A DNA stretch of 64,000 bases from assembly GCF_010093595.1 (NCBI RefSeq), contig NW_022985473.1, positions 186,001-250,000 on the forward strand, written 5' to 3'. Under the pieces are notes generated by a model that saw only the letters and a list, made by a program, of their open reading frames with translations, searched no databases and was not told the origin of the DNA. Source of the stretch: Mytilinidion resinicola (lineage: Eukaryota > Ascomycota > Dothideomycetes > Mytilinidiales > Mytilinidiaceae). The stretch's first letter is position 1. Each line of letters begins with the position of its first letter. The translations under genes and the position numbers were made by a program. Below, piece after piece: positions 52,649 through 64,000 of this stretch.

Positions 52649-55600
52649 ATGCGTTGGATCATCACAGCTTTAGCTGCCATCAGTCTCTCCGAGGCTGTAT
52701 TCACTAGTCAAGGTTAGTCAGTTTCTACAAGGATGAGTTCCACTGATCTGTCACCCGTCGGCTGATGAGATATGTTTTGTAGATGACTTTAATCCTCTAT
52801 TTCCTAGCATTGCGCACTCTCCAGAGTATTGCGATGGCTCTCTGGTTCCTCATGAAAAGCCGTTTGGTCCCAATGCCCCTGGGAAAGTAGAGCTACCTGA
52901 GCCGAACTTCGAAATTGTGCCTCCCCCTGTGGAGCCGGTTGGGACAATCCCTGAGAGGCCCCGGGAAGATTCGACCAAGGTCGAGCAAGCCAGTCTTCAT
53001 ACTCGTCAGTTCCTTCCCGACTTCCAGCTTTCGCCCGAAAACTTGGACTGGATTTCAAAGGTAGCGCCGACTCTGGAGGTACTCGAGGGAGCATTGTGGA
53101 AGGTCTTCTCTCCGGCGATACCTGCTGTCTACTCTTCAGCGGTTTCCTCGAGTTCAGGACTTGGCCTAAGCGCAACTTCAAGCGTTCGTCTCTCGTCTAG
53201 CCAGAGCAGTATTTTGAGTACCGCGTCGCCTAGCGGGACATCCTCCACATACTCGGTATCTCCTCTCAGTACAGTGCCCAGCAGCCCCTCGACGTCGTCT
53301 TTCGGCACCAGCAGCACCGATACTGCTAGCGCAAGCTCTTTTCTCGCTTCGACATCTGAAAGTTCTTCTTTCAACAACTCAGCGCCATCAACGTCAATAG
53401 TTTCTACATCTATATTCAGTACGGTAGAAACAACACCATCAGGAACGAGCTCTCTAAGTTTCGGGACTTCAACTTGAAGGGTCTCCACAACTATCTTCAG
53501 CAAAGCAGAGACGGTATCATTAGGAACAAGCGGTTCCAACTCCAACACGTCACCGAGCGCGTCACCGAATACATTTTATGCCACATCTAGTCCTGCACAA
53601 ACGAGCTCTTCTTCCCAGGCAGAAACCATAGCCACCTCAGGCTCCTCCGGGACTAGTTTTTCGTCATCACTAGGAACTTTGTCTACTATATCTCCAGTAT
53701 CTACTGCTTCGAGTTCCACTGCAGCACAGACAACCTCCGTGACTCCGCAAGCTTCTTCGTCTATCCCTAGCACGGCAGTATCAACGACTATACTGTTGCC
53801 ATCAACGAGCATCGTATCCAATTCGACAGATACCTGGTCGAACTCGCCTCCTCAAAGTGGCACACCTTCAAGCTCGTCGATATATCCAGTCTCTTCAGTA
53901 TCCTTAAACACCACCGCACTCCTATCTAGCTCAGCGGTAGTAGTCGCGACACCGTCATTGATCTCATTCCTTTCTACACCGACCAGCAATGCAAATTCCT
54001 CTAGCTCGCAATCATCATCCATACTACAGTCGAGTTCATTCACAATCTTACCCTCTGGAACATCCTCGATGGCCACATTTGCCCTAGGATCGCCTCCGGT
54101 CTCCAGCTCCTACACTATAGGATCACTCAGCTCTTCAGTTCCGTCCATTTTCAACTCCACAACGTTCACCAATATCTCAACCGCTACTTCAGCCTTTCCG
54201 AGCGTTTCTAGCTACTCAGCATATACGTCCCTGACATCGTCATCGACAGCATCTCTTTCACCCTCAGTGGTAACTCAATCCAATTCATCCGAGGCGTATC
54301 CAACGACAGCTTCTCAGAGACCTCTAATACCTTCAGGACTCTTATCTTCTGCGAATTTCAGCCTATCTCCAAGCTTCTTAGGAACACTGTCTTCTGTGGT
54401 TGCCTACTCATCCCTGAACATTTCAACATTATCTTCTATACTCCTTCAACCGACCATTAGCCTCTCCGCAATACCGTCTTCTATAGGCAGCGTGGCATTC
54501 CCGAGCATCCCTTCGGGAAATTCGTCGAGCTACAACATCCCAGCCCCCTTTACTAGTCAAGGCGTAGGCAATAGCAGTCTACTACTCTCGACTAATCCCT
54601 GACAGTAGCCTTTCCTACAAGCCAATTACTGAGCAGGAACCCACAGATTTGGACCTACACTTCATCGTTGAACTCTTCCACAACAGGTTAGAGCTCGGCT
54701 ATTAGTCTCTCTACTATTGGTCTTTCGCCTACCGGTCTACCATCCATTAGCGGCAGCATCTCTGCCACCATCGTTTTGGTCACCAGTCTCCCTGTCACCA
54801 GTCCGCCAACGATAAGTCTCCAAATTATCAACAGTTCTACCACTAGCCTCTTCCCGACTAGCAATCTATCAAGCATTATTCTCCCAATCACCAGTCCTGG
54901 CATTCTGGCAATCACTATCGGAGCTTCTAGTATTTCTCCCCTGAGTGCTAGCACGTTTTTATCTTCCAATAGTTCAGCAGCCGCATATTCGACTTCAGGG
55001 ATGTCCGCTCCCGCCACGACGCTGTTTCCTATAGCATCTTCATCTTCATTCGGTCTAGCCATTGGATCCGGCATCTTTCCATCAACAGTTCAAGGTGTAT
55101 CCAACTTGTCCACTATTTTGATAGTATCTCCTATTACAAGTAACTTGTATAGCGCTCCCATCACCTCTAGTTTACTCACCAAATCATCTATTTTGTCTTT
55201 GTCGAGTGGTTTCTTCCCCACATTGTCTTCATTGGTAGCCGAGTCAGCCAGTGCATCTGGAGCCTCATTCTCTACGCTCGGTGGTACGTTCAGCTCGTCT
55301 CTGAGTCCGATATCAATACCAACCCCAAATATGTCGCTCGGCAATTTTGGTATACTCAAACCAACGATAGCATCACGAACTTCGTCCCCGTCTGTTTCGC
55401 TATCGCCGACAGCCACAGCGTTATTACTGTCATTTGGATTGACGAGCGGCTCGGATGCTCTCATTTCTACGCTTAGCGCAGTCTCCGGAACTCCTTCGAC
55501 ATCTGTTCCGGTCTTGTCGGCTACATTGATTCCATCATCTTTGTTCAACACTTCTGGCTCGAGCTCGTTACAGTCGTCGTCCTCGTCAATCCAATCGCTT

Positions 55601-58600
55601 CCCACGGCCACAAATTCTTCGTTATCTTCCGGATCGAGCAGCGCATCGGGTGCTCCCTCGTCCACGCTCAGCGGAGCGCCCGGAACTCCATCAACATCAA
55701 TTTCGGCCTCAGCAGCTACACAGCTTCCATCGTCGTCCTTTTCTGGCAACCCTAGCTCAACTACAGTACAGTCAAGCCAAACGACTCTCACATCAACAGC
55801 TCTTCTGTTATCATACGGATCCACAAGCGCCTCATACAATACCTCATCCACGCTGGCTACAACTACTTCATCATCATCTGGACTATCGAGTGGATCCGGG
55901 ATCCTCTCATCTACGCTCGGTGGTGTCTCTGTGACAGTCCTAGTATCAAGCTGGGCCTTTTCACTCACTCAAGTATCGTTACCCTCTTCGTCCTCGATTG
56001 GAAGCAGTGTTACATCGCCAAATATTTCGATAGCTATATCGATAGGTTTACCGTCAGTCACGACCGCAACGTTGATCACTAGCTCTCAAATTTCTACTGT
56101 TCCTGTATCCTCTCTGCTTACTTCAACAAATTCCTCCACGAGTAGCTTCGGAACTTCTCAATCATCCACTTTGGTACCCTCATCGTCCTACGGGCAGGCA
56201 TGGTGCTCATCGGCTCTTGCCGCAACCTCAACTTCGAGCACCGTCCCCAAAGTCTGCTACGGATTCCAGACCGGCTATTGGTATACGCTAGGGACCAAAA
56301 TGGTGTATATTACTGCCGATGTAGTCAGATCAGACCAGAGCCTCGGTGACCCGATTCTCGGTCTAAGCTTCATGCAGTGCATCTGGACTTGTGCAGCGAA
56401 TTCATCCTGTGTAGATCTATCCTATACAGCTGCAGGATCATGCATTCTCAAACAAGGCTTTGGAACAGTGGTATCCGAACCGGGGGCTTGCGATGCGGTT
56501 ATCTACACACCTCCCGCCGCTACTAGTTTGATACCTTCGCTATCATCCACGTCAGCTTTCAGCAACCAAACGGTTGGAGTGCAAACATCCTACATTACGA
56601 CAACTCTTGGACTCTCATCAACGAACTCTGGGTCCCCGCAAGGTACATCAACGTTGATATCTACCATAAGTCAGGGCCTAAGCAGTACTTTACAACTCTC
56701 ATTCTACACTTCGCCGAGTGGAAGTCCAACTTCCTTCACCTTATCCTCTAGCTCCTCCTCTAGCTCCTCCTCTAGCTTCTCCTCTAGCTCCTCCTCCAGC
56801 TCCTCCTCTAGCCCCAGCTCCAGCTCCTCCTCCAGCTCCAGCTCTAGCTCCTCCTCTAGCTCCTCCTCTAGCTTATCTTCTAGTCCCAGAGCAAGCTTTA
56901 GAGCTCTGGCAACTACTTCTAGCCCGTCTGCATCAACGTTATTAAGTTCAGTTCAATCCTCTTCCGCGTCTTTCACGGCAGGTCTTTCAACTGGAACTTC
57001 TAGAGGCCTCTCTAGTAGTTTGCAGGGCTTTACGTCCTCCGCGAGCGCCGGAACTACCGCATCATTCATACCAACGTCAGGCCCTACAGCTTCTACGTTG
57101 CCAGGAACACCGTCGCTGTCTCCTTCAATATCTAGGACGACTATGATAGGAAGCTCTGCGAGCAGTGTAACTCAATCAGCATCAACCCTCTCGGTACAAT
57201 CGTCATCGCCTTCATCCTCGCCTTCTATATTGCCTTCGCTGTCCCTTGCATCTTCCGCTTTGCCGTCGTTTTCAATATCGGGGACAACTTCGATAGGAAG
57301 CTCCGCAAGCAGCGTGTTTGCATCTACTTCAATCATCTCGGCACTATCAAGCTCGCCGTCGTCGTCTCCCATTTTTTCGGCGAGTAGCATAATCCAAAGC
57401 TCCAGTCTTTCCACCAGTTTCCGAGCAGCGATTACAAGCGTAATCCTACCTACGACCGTTGTCCAAGTAGTAATTATATCATCAAGTCGAGCATGTGCCA
57501 TGAATATTCTCGGTTTGTGTGTGCGAAAACGAGATGTCGTAGAGCTGTCGACTATCTACACGGTCCCTGGACATCCACGAAAGTATCCACCACATCGATC
57601 GAGACGTCCGCGACATCAGTCGCACCATCCATAACGTCATTCGCCATTTCTACGATCGCGAGATTTCCCACCGCTTTCAATGCCTCCCATACTTCGGCGA
57701 GCTTTCCCATAGCTCCGCGCCCTTCGGATTGTCCTGATCGAAATGGAACAACCTATTACTCGTACCAAACGAGCTTTGAGGTTGGTTGCGACATCACGCG
57801 TGCCGGGGACTTACTAGATACTGTCTGGACAGAGACATTCGAGTATTGCATGGACTACTGTGACATTTCAGCAGCGTGTGTGGATGTCTCTTTCTACCCC
57901 TTCGGTGCATCACTGCGCACATACCCGACACAGTATCGCTGCGAGTTGAAGAGCACACTTGGGCCTAGCACCAACGCACCAAATGTGTGGGCAGCACAAG
58001 TGATTCAAGTGTTTTCAACTTCCGAGACACCACTTCCCTCGTCCACTGGAGTCTCGGGTTTCGTGTCACTTGACGCCTCGTCCACTGCGCTTGTAATCCC
58101 CGAGAAATCCCTCACTTCGTCTACCCAGCTTCCAAGTTCAGACACACTGGTGGCTGTACCTACCGAGACCCTGGATATAGAGTCGGCACTCCCTTCACCG
58201 TCACAGCTTCTGAGTTCAGAGGTGTCCCTCACGTCATTCACTGAGCTTTCAGCTTTTGAGACCCCACTCTCTTCGTCCATTAGTTCTTCATACTCAGAGA
58301 CGACTTCCGCTTTACCTGTTGAATCTCCAACCTCAGAAACATCGCCTAGCTCGTCTACTTTCCCTTCAACTACGGAGACATCGCTCGCATCACCCATCAT
58401 GCATCCAACCTCCGCACTCTCCCTCCTCTCACTCATCGTGAGCACATCTTCAACAACCCCTCCCACCCTGCCCCATTTCCCCCTCACCATCCAAACAACC
58501 CCCTCGCCATCACCTCTCTGCCCAAGCATCAACGGCGAAACCTACAAACCACCAGACTCCCCCGTCTCCTTCTACATCCACTGCAACACGACCTTCCACG

Positions 58601-58941
58601 GCCGGATCGCCGAAACGTACAAAACGAACACCTTCCACAGCTGCATCGACAAATCCGTGGACGAGGCTAAAGAGGGCAGCTGCGTGGGCGTGCGCTATAC
58701 GGCAGGCCTGTGTGAGCTGCTGAGTTTCGAGATGGAGTCTGTGGAGTGGACTGGGGAGCAGCTGATCGCGGTCGTGGATTGGAAAGAGAAGCTTTTGCAT
58801 CCGACTTCGTCGTCGTCTAGGCCGGCGTTTGTGCTGGAGACGGCGCACGCTGCGGATGTTGGGGGGAGGGTGGGAGAAAGGGCGGGTGGAGACCGAAACG
58901 AAAGGGCGGAAGGCAATATCAGGAGGAGCCATCGAGGATAA
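52649..58941 (+). CDS. Giant secreted Ser/Thr-rich protein with three PAN/apple-like modules; frame interrupted
   Basis: Exon 1 (52649..52712) encodes a signal peptide (MRWIITALAAISLSEA). After a 70-nt intron the frame continues from 52783. It meets an in-frame TGA at 53475-53477 and then goes on in the same frame with unchanged Ser/Thr bias to about 54566. A GTAGGC...GTTAG intron (about 54566-54690) joins in phase to the frame ending at 57634. That frame must connect to the one ending at 58941 through either an intron (about 57514-57582, GTTTGT...AAAG) or a one-base shift near 57570. Cys-containing modules lie at about 56254-56510 (CYGFQTG...), 57731-57995 (DCPDRNG...) and 58516-58765 (LCPSING...). 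They resemble PAN/apple domains separated by mucin-like linkers. The whole would be about 2000 aa with no GPI signal. It is either a polymorphic adhesin or a decaying gene. Confidence 0.55.
53475..53477 (+). other. In-frame TGA inside the Ser-rich gene
   Basis: ACT TGA AGG interrupts a repeated motif: the sequence before it (SIFSTVETTPSGTSS) and after it (TIFSKAETVSLGTSG) are copies in the same frame. CGA to TGA by C-to-T change is the simplest origin. No intron with the right phase removes it. Confidence 0.6.
56743..56886 (+). repeat. Poly-serine coding microsatellite
   Basis: Units of TCCTCTAGC / TCCTCCAGC are repeated and encode an almost pure serine run of more than 40 residues, in one of the linkers of the secreted protein. 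It is likely length-variable between strains. Confidence 0.75.
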
Positions 58942-60062
58942 GGGATATGAGGATCTGGGGATGAGGCGGTGCAATAATGCGACATCCGAAGTTTACAGTT
59001 TCTAGTTAACTCGTTCCTGTGTTTTCGAGCTTTTGATTCTGGGTGTCTCTGCTTTGGTCTTGTCGCATGGGGCGGAACGTAAACGATCGAATATGTAAGC
59101 CTTCATCGTCTTGTTCCTCCGAAGTCAACAAGAAAGAGGCCACCGCGTAGTAGTTAGTTATCTCTGTAGTCATGGATGTCATATGCAGCAAAATACCACG
59201 ATTCAAAGACTCTTGACATGTATGATCCAGCATGCTCTCCGCTTAATTTTGGTGGTGTCAGATGTGTGAGAGTTTTCGGACTAAATACAGAGAAAATACT
59301 GGTTTGAACAGCGCTCGTTGGAAATAGAGACACGGCCTTGCCGCCGTTTCTGCTGACTTGTCTTGCCCCATTATCAGATGAATGCTACTCTTTCCTGTTT
59401 GGAATGTTGTCAAATGAAAGAAGATTTCGCCGGGGGTGAATGAGATTCTCAGGGATTATACCCCTGGTATCTGCCTATTATTGGGCAGATGCCGTGACGT
59501 GGGCATCATTTGTCTGAAAATCTTCGATCGTCTGAAAGCCTTCGATCATCTGAAAGCCTAGGGAAGCTTGAATTTTCGACATACGAGGGTTCAGGGGGCC
59601 ATCTACTACCATTGCGAAACTGAATAATCTTTCTCTGACTTGGGGATCTAGTTCGCATACGACGCTGGTAAGACTTTTTCCACTGCGTGTACTTGTATGG
59701 GGGTGTTGAGGTGAGGTAATCATCCAACTGTAGTCTGATATAAGCTTGATCATAATGACGATGGTATGTGAGGTCCTGACATCCACCGTTGACTTGAAGG
59801 GGGCCTCTATGAGATGAAGACAAGTTGGAGAACTCGACGGGTGCTACGCTTGAATTTAGCTGAACAGAGCTTTTGTAGTTTCATACTAAAGAGACCGTCA
59901 CAAAGTGTCTCAGGTATGGGTATATAGTTAGAAAAATATATCCGAAATCTCTTATTGAACTTCCAAAGAACGATACATTAGGAAAGCTTTGCATTGGCAA
60001 AATTCTGTCACGCAGCTCGGAAACACCCTTGTAACTGGAAATTTCACTTATGCCACGTAGCT
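58942..60062. other. Stretch between the Ser-rich gene and the kinase, possible degraded coding sequence on the minus strand
   Basis: Minus-strand frames at 59506-59823 and 59006-59233 have some coding look (for example HYDQAYIRLQLDDYLTSTPPYKYTQW) but do not join cleanly to the kinase gene. They may be remnants of its 3' part. A short triplicated unit lies at 59512-59562. Confidence 0.35.
59512..59562 (-). repeat. 18-bp tandem repeat x3
   Basis: Units GTCTGAAAATCTTCGATC, GTCTGAAAGCCTTCGATC and a third partial copy. On the minus strand they read RLSDDRRLSDDRRF in an open frame. Confidence 0.55.
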
Positions 60063-60063
60063 T

Positions 60064-61310
60064 CTATGGAAAGCTCAAAGTAAGTAAGAAATTACTGACC
60101 GAATATAACTGGATTGAGCTTATAACATCATCCCTTGAAGACCGAACGTTGATTGCTACTTTGGTAGAGCCGGAGTAGTGTTCGACTGAGTGTGTGCCAA
60201 CTGCGATCGAAAATGGGAAACAGGTTCTTTCGTGGGAATGGCAGACCATATGATCGCTGCCATGGTGATTACAGGAAAGAGGTTGCCGCCTAACCTCAGA
60301 TCGAGAATAGACCCCTTGCTTGTAGAACGAGTTGAAGTTGTCTAAGTTGGCGCATACGTCATTCATCTTGGGCGCATATTGACCTCTACTTCAAGCATCG
60401 CCGGGATTAAGCACAGGAAATGCTGCAGTTCTAGGTTTTCTCCGCAATCAATTGTTCGAAACCCAGCCATGATCTCATGCAAATTAGCCTGAAAGGAACG
60501 ATCGTGGTGGGGGCGCATCTGTTTCAACTCGATTAAGTTATGTGTCGTGTGTGCTATCATAACGATCTCGTAGAAAAGGCAACCAAGGGAAAATACGTCT
60601 GCTGCTCGCCCACTCGGTTTATAATCGGCAACCTCCGGGGCGAAGTACTTTGGGGTCCCGCGCTCGTCTCCGGTAGTAACACTGCTGTCTAGTCCAGAAA
60701 CGTCCGAGGAGGTGCCAAAGTCTGTGATTCGAAGGCCGTCATAAGGAAATAATAGGATATTCGAAGGCTTCAGATCCTTATGCTTGATGTTGTGGTCGTG
60801 GAGATAGCGAATTGCAGCCGCAATACAAGGCGGACAAGTATTCAGCCTAGCACGTGCATGTTGTAATTTGTCCAGATATCCAAGCGCACGACACCGACTC
60901 CTTAGAATATCTGCGTCAACGTGCGAAAAGAGTGAAGCGCGATAGGGAGATTCAGCTTTCAGGTAGTCCACATCTTCCATCAAGGTAGCGAGGTCGCATA
61001 TGGCAACTGGCCACAAGAGAAGCCCGAGATGCGGACCTTTGGTGTACGTCCCGACAAGCTCGATGATGTGACGGTGATTTAGCTTCTTGATAATCTCAAT
61101 CTCTTTTCGGTGTTGCGGAGTTATTCGATTCCGACAGTAGATCTTCTTCCAGGCCAGTTTTGTGCCATCGCAATCAGTCTCATGGACTAGACCGTTCACC
61201 CCGTGGCCTAAGAATCTTCCAGTCTCCAGTGGTATCGTTTCATCTCTGGAAAAGTCGACATGCGAAGTGCCTCGATTAGCCCAATCCCAGCCCCGATCCA
61301 GCTGCTTCAT
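60064..61310 (-). CDS. Protein kinase with a frame break near the end of the catalytic domain
   Basis: The frame from 61310 to the TGA at 60363 encodes 315 aa. It has a Gly-rich loop LGHGVNGLV, the ATP-binding Lys in LAWKKIY, a helix-C-like EIEIIKKLNHRHII and a catalytic loop HKDLKPSN, where Lys replaces the Arg of HRD. DFG (ITDFGTSS), the APE segment (KYFAPEV) and DVFSLGCLFYEIV follow. The frame stops at NMRPR, where subdomain XI normally continues. A second frame begins at the overlapping ATGA (60366) with MNDVCANLDNFNSFYKQ, which looks like the missing continuation, and runs to 60064. One base seems to be missing at the junction. The gene is either recently broken or carries a sequence error. 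The non-RD catalytic loop recalls fungal kinases of unknown role. A CACGTG lies 335 bp upstream. Confidence 0.65.
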
Positions 61311-61981
61311 GGCCGACGAGTTAAGAATGCCGCAATCCTAGATTGTGAAATCGAAGTCGCGATGGAGATGATTAGGTATCGAAAGCCCGACAGGGCTGAC
61401 GTTCGATATGACTTCAGGCTAGCTGGAAACTCGTATTTCCTCCAGCGAAGCAACGAAGATGGTGCTGATGCCTTCAGGAAGAAACAACGACTAGAGCAGA
61501 TATGAATAGTGCGAAAGTAGCATTTGGCAGATGAGTCACAAAGAGAAGAAGGGAAAGAGAAGGAAAAGGAAATGAGGCACAGAAGGTTGCAGGTTGAAGG
61601 CTGAGCTGAGACGGCTCGGTTGAGGTTGCCTCTTTCGCGACAGTCACGTGTCGTCAGCATATCACGACCTTGAATTCAGAGACCTTGGTACCGATAAATC
61701 ACAAGAGAAGCTTTAAGAAGATATAACTGGTATTCTATGCATCCGCTACCCATATGATGCCATTAAAGCACACGTCTATTCAAAGGCCGACGTTGCCAAA
61801 ATCGTACACTCGTGCACAAACGCCGCTAGAAATGCCGAGATGCTCAAACACCAACCGTCAAAGAAAACAAACAACGCCATGGCTCAAATTTATCGAATAG
61901 CCAACACCAAGCCAAAAATGCCATGATACCCGGATCGTAACTTTTCCGCTTCAACGACCAGGTTGACAAGGTAGGAATCAA
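61311..61981. other. Intergenic region upstream of the kinase, downstream of CYK3
   Basis: No gene is seen apart from short frames. It holds GTCACGTGTC (CACGTG at 61645-61650) on the kinase promoter side. Confidence 0.35.
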
Positions 61982-64000
61982 TCACTCGGCTTCCCATTCG
62001 CCAAAGACGCACCATCGAGCACTTCGATCTGCTAGAACAAGTCCTCTCCAAGTACCACGTTCGCCGATCTTGATAACAGTCTCCCAGACACTACCGCTTG
62101 CGCCCTCAGCAGTGCCACCCATATGCTCACTCTTCCTTAGCAGTCTAATAATCTTTCCACCTGGCGTTTGGATCGCCAGCTTGGCCGGCTTTTGCGCATT
62201 CGAGGATGAGTTGGATGATGAGTTCGAGGTCGCAGAGGGGTTGGAATACGAAGAGCCGGTCTGAGACATCGAGATCATGCTCATCGCTGAGGTAGGACGG
62301 GCAAAAGGATTTGGAGATCGTGGGCGGTCGGATGCCACGGACGGATCCGGTGAGCGGGTAAGTGAGGACGGATGTTGGCGAATAGCAAAAACAAAGGTAT
62401 TGTTGAGTGCTAAGCGTGAACATTGGGGCTGGGCAATGTAAAGATCATGGCGTTGGGCGTGCGGTGTGGGATGAATGGTGAGGAACGAATACGGCGGGTT
62501 TGAGCCTGTGTGCGTGAGAGGAAGGGCGAAAGCAAGCGAATGCGGGTTTGATTTTATGGAGTGCTAATGAGTTCATTAGTTTCAATCCGTTCATAAGAGT
62601 GGGAAATTGCAAGGACTTACCATCAGTCCGCGTTTCCCAGCGTACACTTTCAGCACACCATGACCTTCATCGCCTGGGAGAAGCGCTTTCACGGTATATC
62701 GCTTCTGCTCTCCTATCCACTCCGCTTGCGCCAACGCCGGCTTCTTTACCATATCTCCACTCTCGAAATAGTCGCCATCTGCGTCCTGGGCATATCCACG
62801 AGCCTCCACCTCCGCTAAACACTCCACATCTTCCGGGACGTTGAAGTAAATGTGGGCGAGCTCAAGATTGTCGAGATTGAGTAAGCTGGTATCGAAGTCT
62901 ACCATCTGGAGGCCATGTTTGAAATAAGGAGGACACGCGCAAGGTAGAGCCATGAGAATGTCGTGAGATACCGGTGGGCAAATGTGTTGCTGTTCCGGAA
63001 GCAAGGGCACATGGGTGTAGCAAATCTCCATCGGACGAGCGAGAAACCACCAGTTCTCCGCCACCTGGGACCCGGTACTCGAATACTGGCTTCGTTTGGG
63101 ATTTGTAGGACCAGCCAGAGAGCAATCCATAATGCGCCATTCCCCATCCACAATAACGGCGTTCCAGAAGTGGTTTGGTCTAGCAACTAGGTCCAGGTCC
63201 AAAGCTTCACCGGGAGTCTTCAGATACCCTCGGACCACTTCGGCGTGCAGTCCAACCGATGAACACATCTCGAAGACGAGTATGGCTATCTCTTGCGAGC
63301 AACCACGCTTCATCTGAATAACATGGCGAGTATCAATATCGCCCTCGAAGTCGTCTTCCCAGGAGATCCGTTCGCTGACCCAAGTGAAGATTGCCCGGAG
63401 TCGTTGAACGTCGCTTCTATAAGGTCTACAGACGTAGCCTTGCGCTAGGCTTGCGGAAGTTGTTCCTAAGGGGACACTGTTGATGAATCGGGAGCTTTTG
63501 TCGACCAGTGCCAAGTTGCAAGTCGAGAAGTCCATAGGGTCGGCAATGGCAAGTCCGTCAAGCCCTTCGTCACCCTCTGCAGATTCGTAGAGTGCGTCTA
63601 TCGGATTGATGACAGGAATATCCATCATTTGACATCGCTCTGCTCGCTCACTCCGCTCATTTTTACTGAGGGAGTTCGACCGATTGACATCTCGTCGAAC
63701 TTGGACCCAGTCCACTACTCCGCCTAGCCCCATGTCTCGGGCTGCGCTGGAAGGTGTGGTTGCGCCACCTGCAATCGCTGTAATTCCATTCGGCAGTAGC
63801 TTGCCTTGTCGGGAAACTGGTCGGCTAGATTGTCCGGACGCGATTGTGCTTCGAGCACTTGCAGCTGAAGTTTTCGCCGTATCGATGACCTTGCGGAAGA
63901 ATCCACTCTTCTTTGGTTTCGGCGCCATTAAGCCACCCAATGGATCCTTCCCATCGGCGACGTTGGCTGCCCAGTCACCATTCGAGCTTGTTCCTGGTCG
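61982..64000 (-). CDS. CYK3: Cytokinesis protein 3 (CYK3), transglutaminase-like domain; 5' partial
   Basis: The model is complement(61982..62563, 62621..64000), 653 residues visible; the frame runs off the right edge, so the N-terminal SH3 domain expected for Cyk3 is outside. The visible start is a basic linker (PKPKKSGFFRKVIDTAK). The transglutaminase-like domain has VCRPYRSDVQRLRAIFTWVSERISWEDDF, MKRGCSQEIAILVFEMCSSVGL, NHFWNAVIVDGEWRIMDCS and NWWFLARP. The visible Cys, His and Asp are in the order expected of a transglutaminase triad. The C-terminal exon begins HSIKSNPHSLAFALPL and ends with GERGTWRGLVLADRSARWCVFGEWEAE. The 57-nt intron is in phase. Cyk3 links the actomyosin ring to primary-septum synthesis at division sites. 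Confidence 0.85.

Noticed and set aside
55090..55968. Long antisense frame (292 codons) in the Ser-rich gene
   Set aside because: Ser/Thr codons of the TCN/ACN type rarely give stops on the opposite strand, and the antisense product is a mirror of the repeat with no motif.

Overview
The window is nuclear DNA of a filamentous ascomycete (Pezizomycotina). Genes are intron-rich, with 41-75 nt GT-AG introns, CTAA/CTGAC-like branch points and short intergenic gaps. The gene content fits: COG2, mitochondrial L1, BCS1, BOS1, BET1, USE1, NUP85, CFD1, CYK3 and fungal-only families such as DUF1996 and a Ser/Thr-rich secreted adhesin. I could not identify the species. Exon joins were deduced by hand from splice sites, reading phase and remembered family sequence, without a database search.

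Layout. 1-9.1 kb is housekeeping: tail of an unknown gene, a Nudix NADH pyrophosphatase (NPY1-like), COG2, mitochondrial ribosomal L1, a small orphan gene, a GRAM-domain membrane protein and a Bin3-type RNA cap methyltransferase. 9.3-10.5 kb has two small Cys-rich proteins, one a 55-aa zinc-ribbon gene. 10.7-25.4 kb carries an S41 peptidase, a BCS1 AAA ATPase, a DUF1996 secreted protein and an M6-like metalloprotease with a lectin-like N-terminus, separated by long gene-poor gaps. These include a 204-bp TA-flanked MITE and a fold-back repeat inside a 461-nt intron.

27.5-33.4 kb is the most intriguing part. A 15-exon SLIP-GC/dynamin-like large GTPase with a triplicated N-terminal motif lies tail-to-tail, 102 bp apart, with a protein holding two head-to-tail ubiquitin-like units. 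The second unit is exactly 76 residues and differs from ubiquitin at about 14 positions.

34-42 kb holds KIN17, a metallo-beta-lactamase-fold protein, three secretory SNARE genes in a row (USE1, BET1, BOS1; BET1 and BOS1 share a 246-bp divergent promoter) and a SPRY protein with a PPPY motif. 43-52 kb holds NUP85, a SYLF/Ysc84-like actin-patch protein with a GC-AG intron, and CFD1. 52.6-58.9 kb is a giant Ser/Thr-rich secreted protein with three PAN/apple-like modules and a broken reading frame. The window ends with a protein kinase whose frame breaks near its end and the C-terminal part of CYK3, which runs off the right edge.

Genes of one pathway recur (COG2, USE1, BET1, BOS1 for ER-Golgi traffic; MRPL1 and BCS1 for mitochondria), but most neighbours are unrelated, as is usual in fungal chromosomes. 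Several promoters share a CACGTG core.
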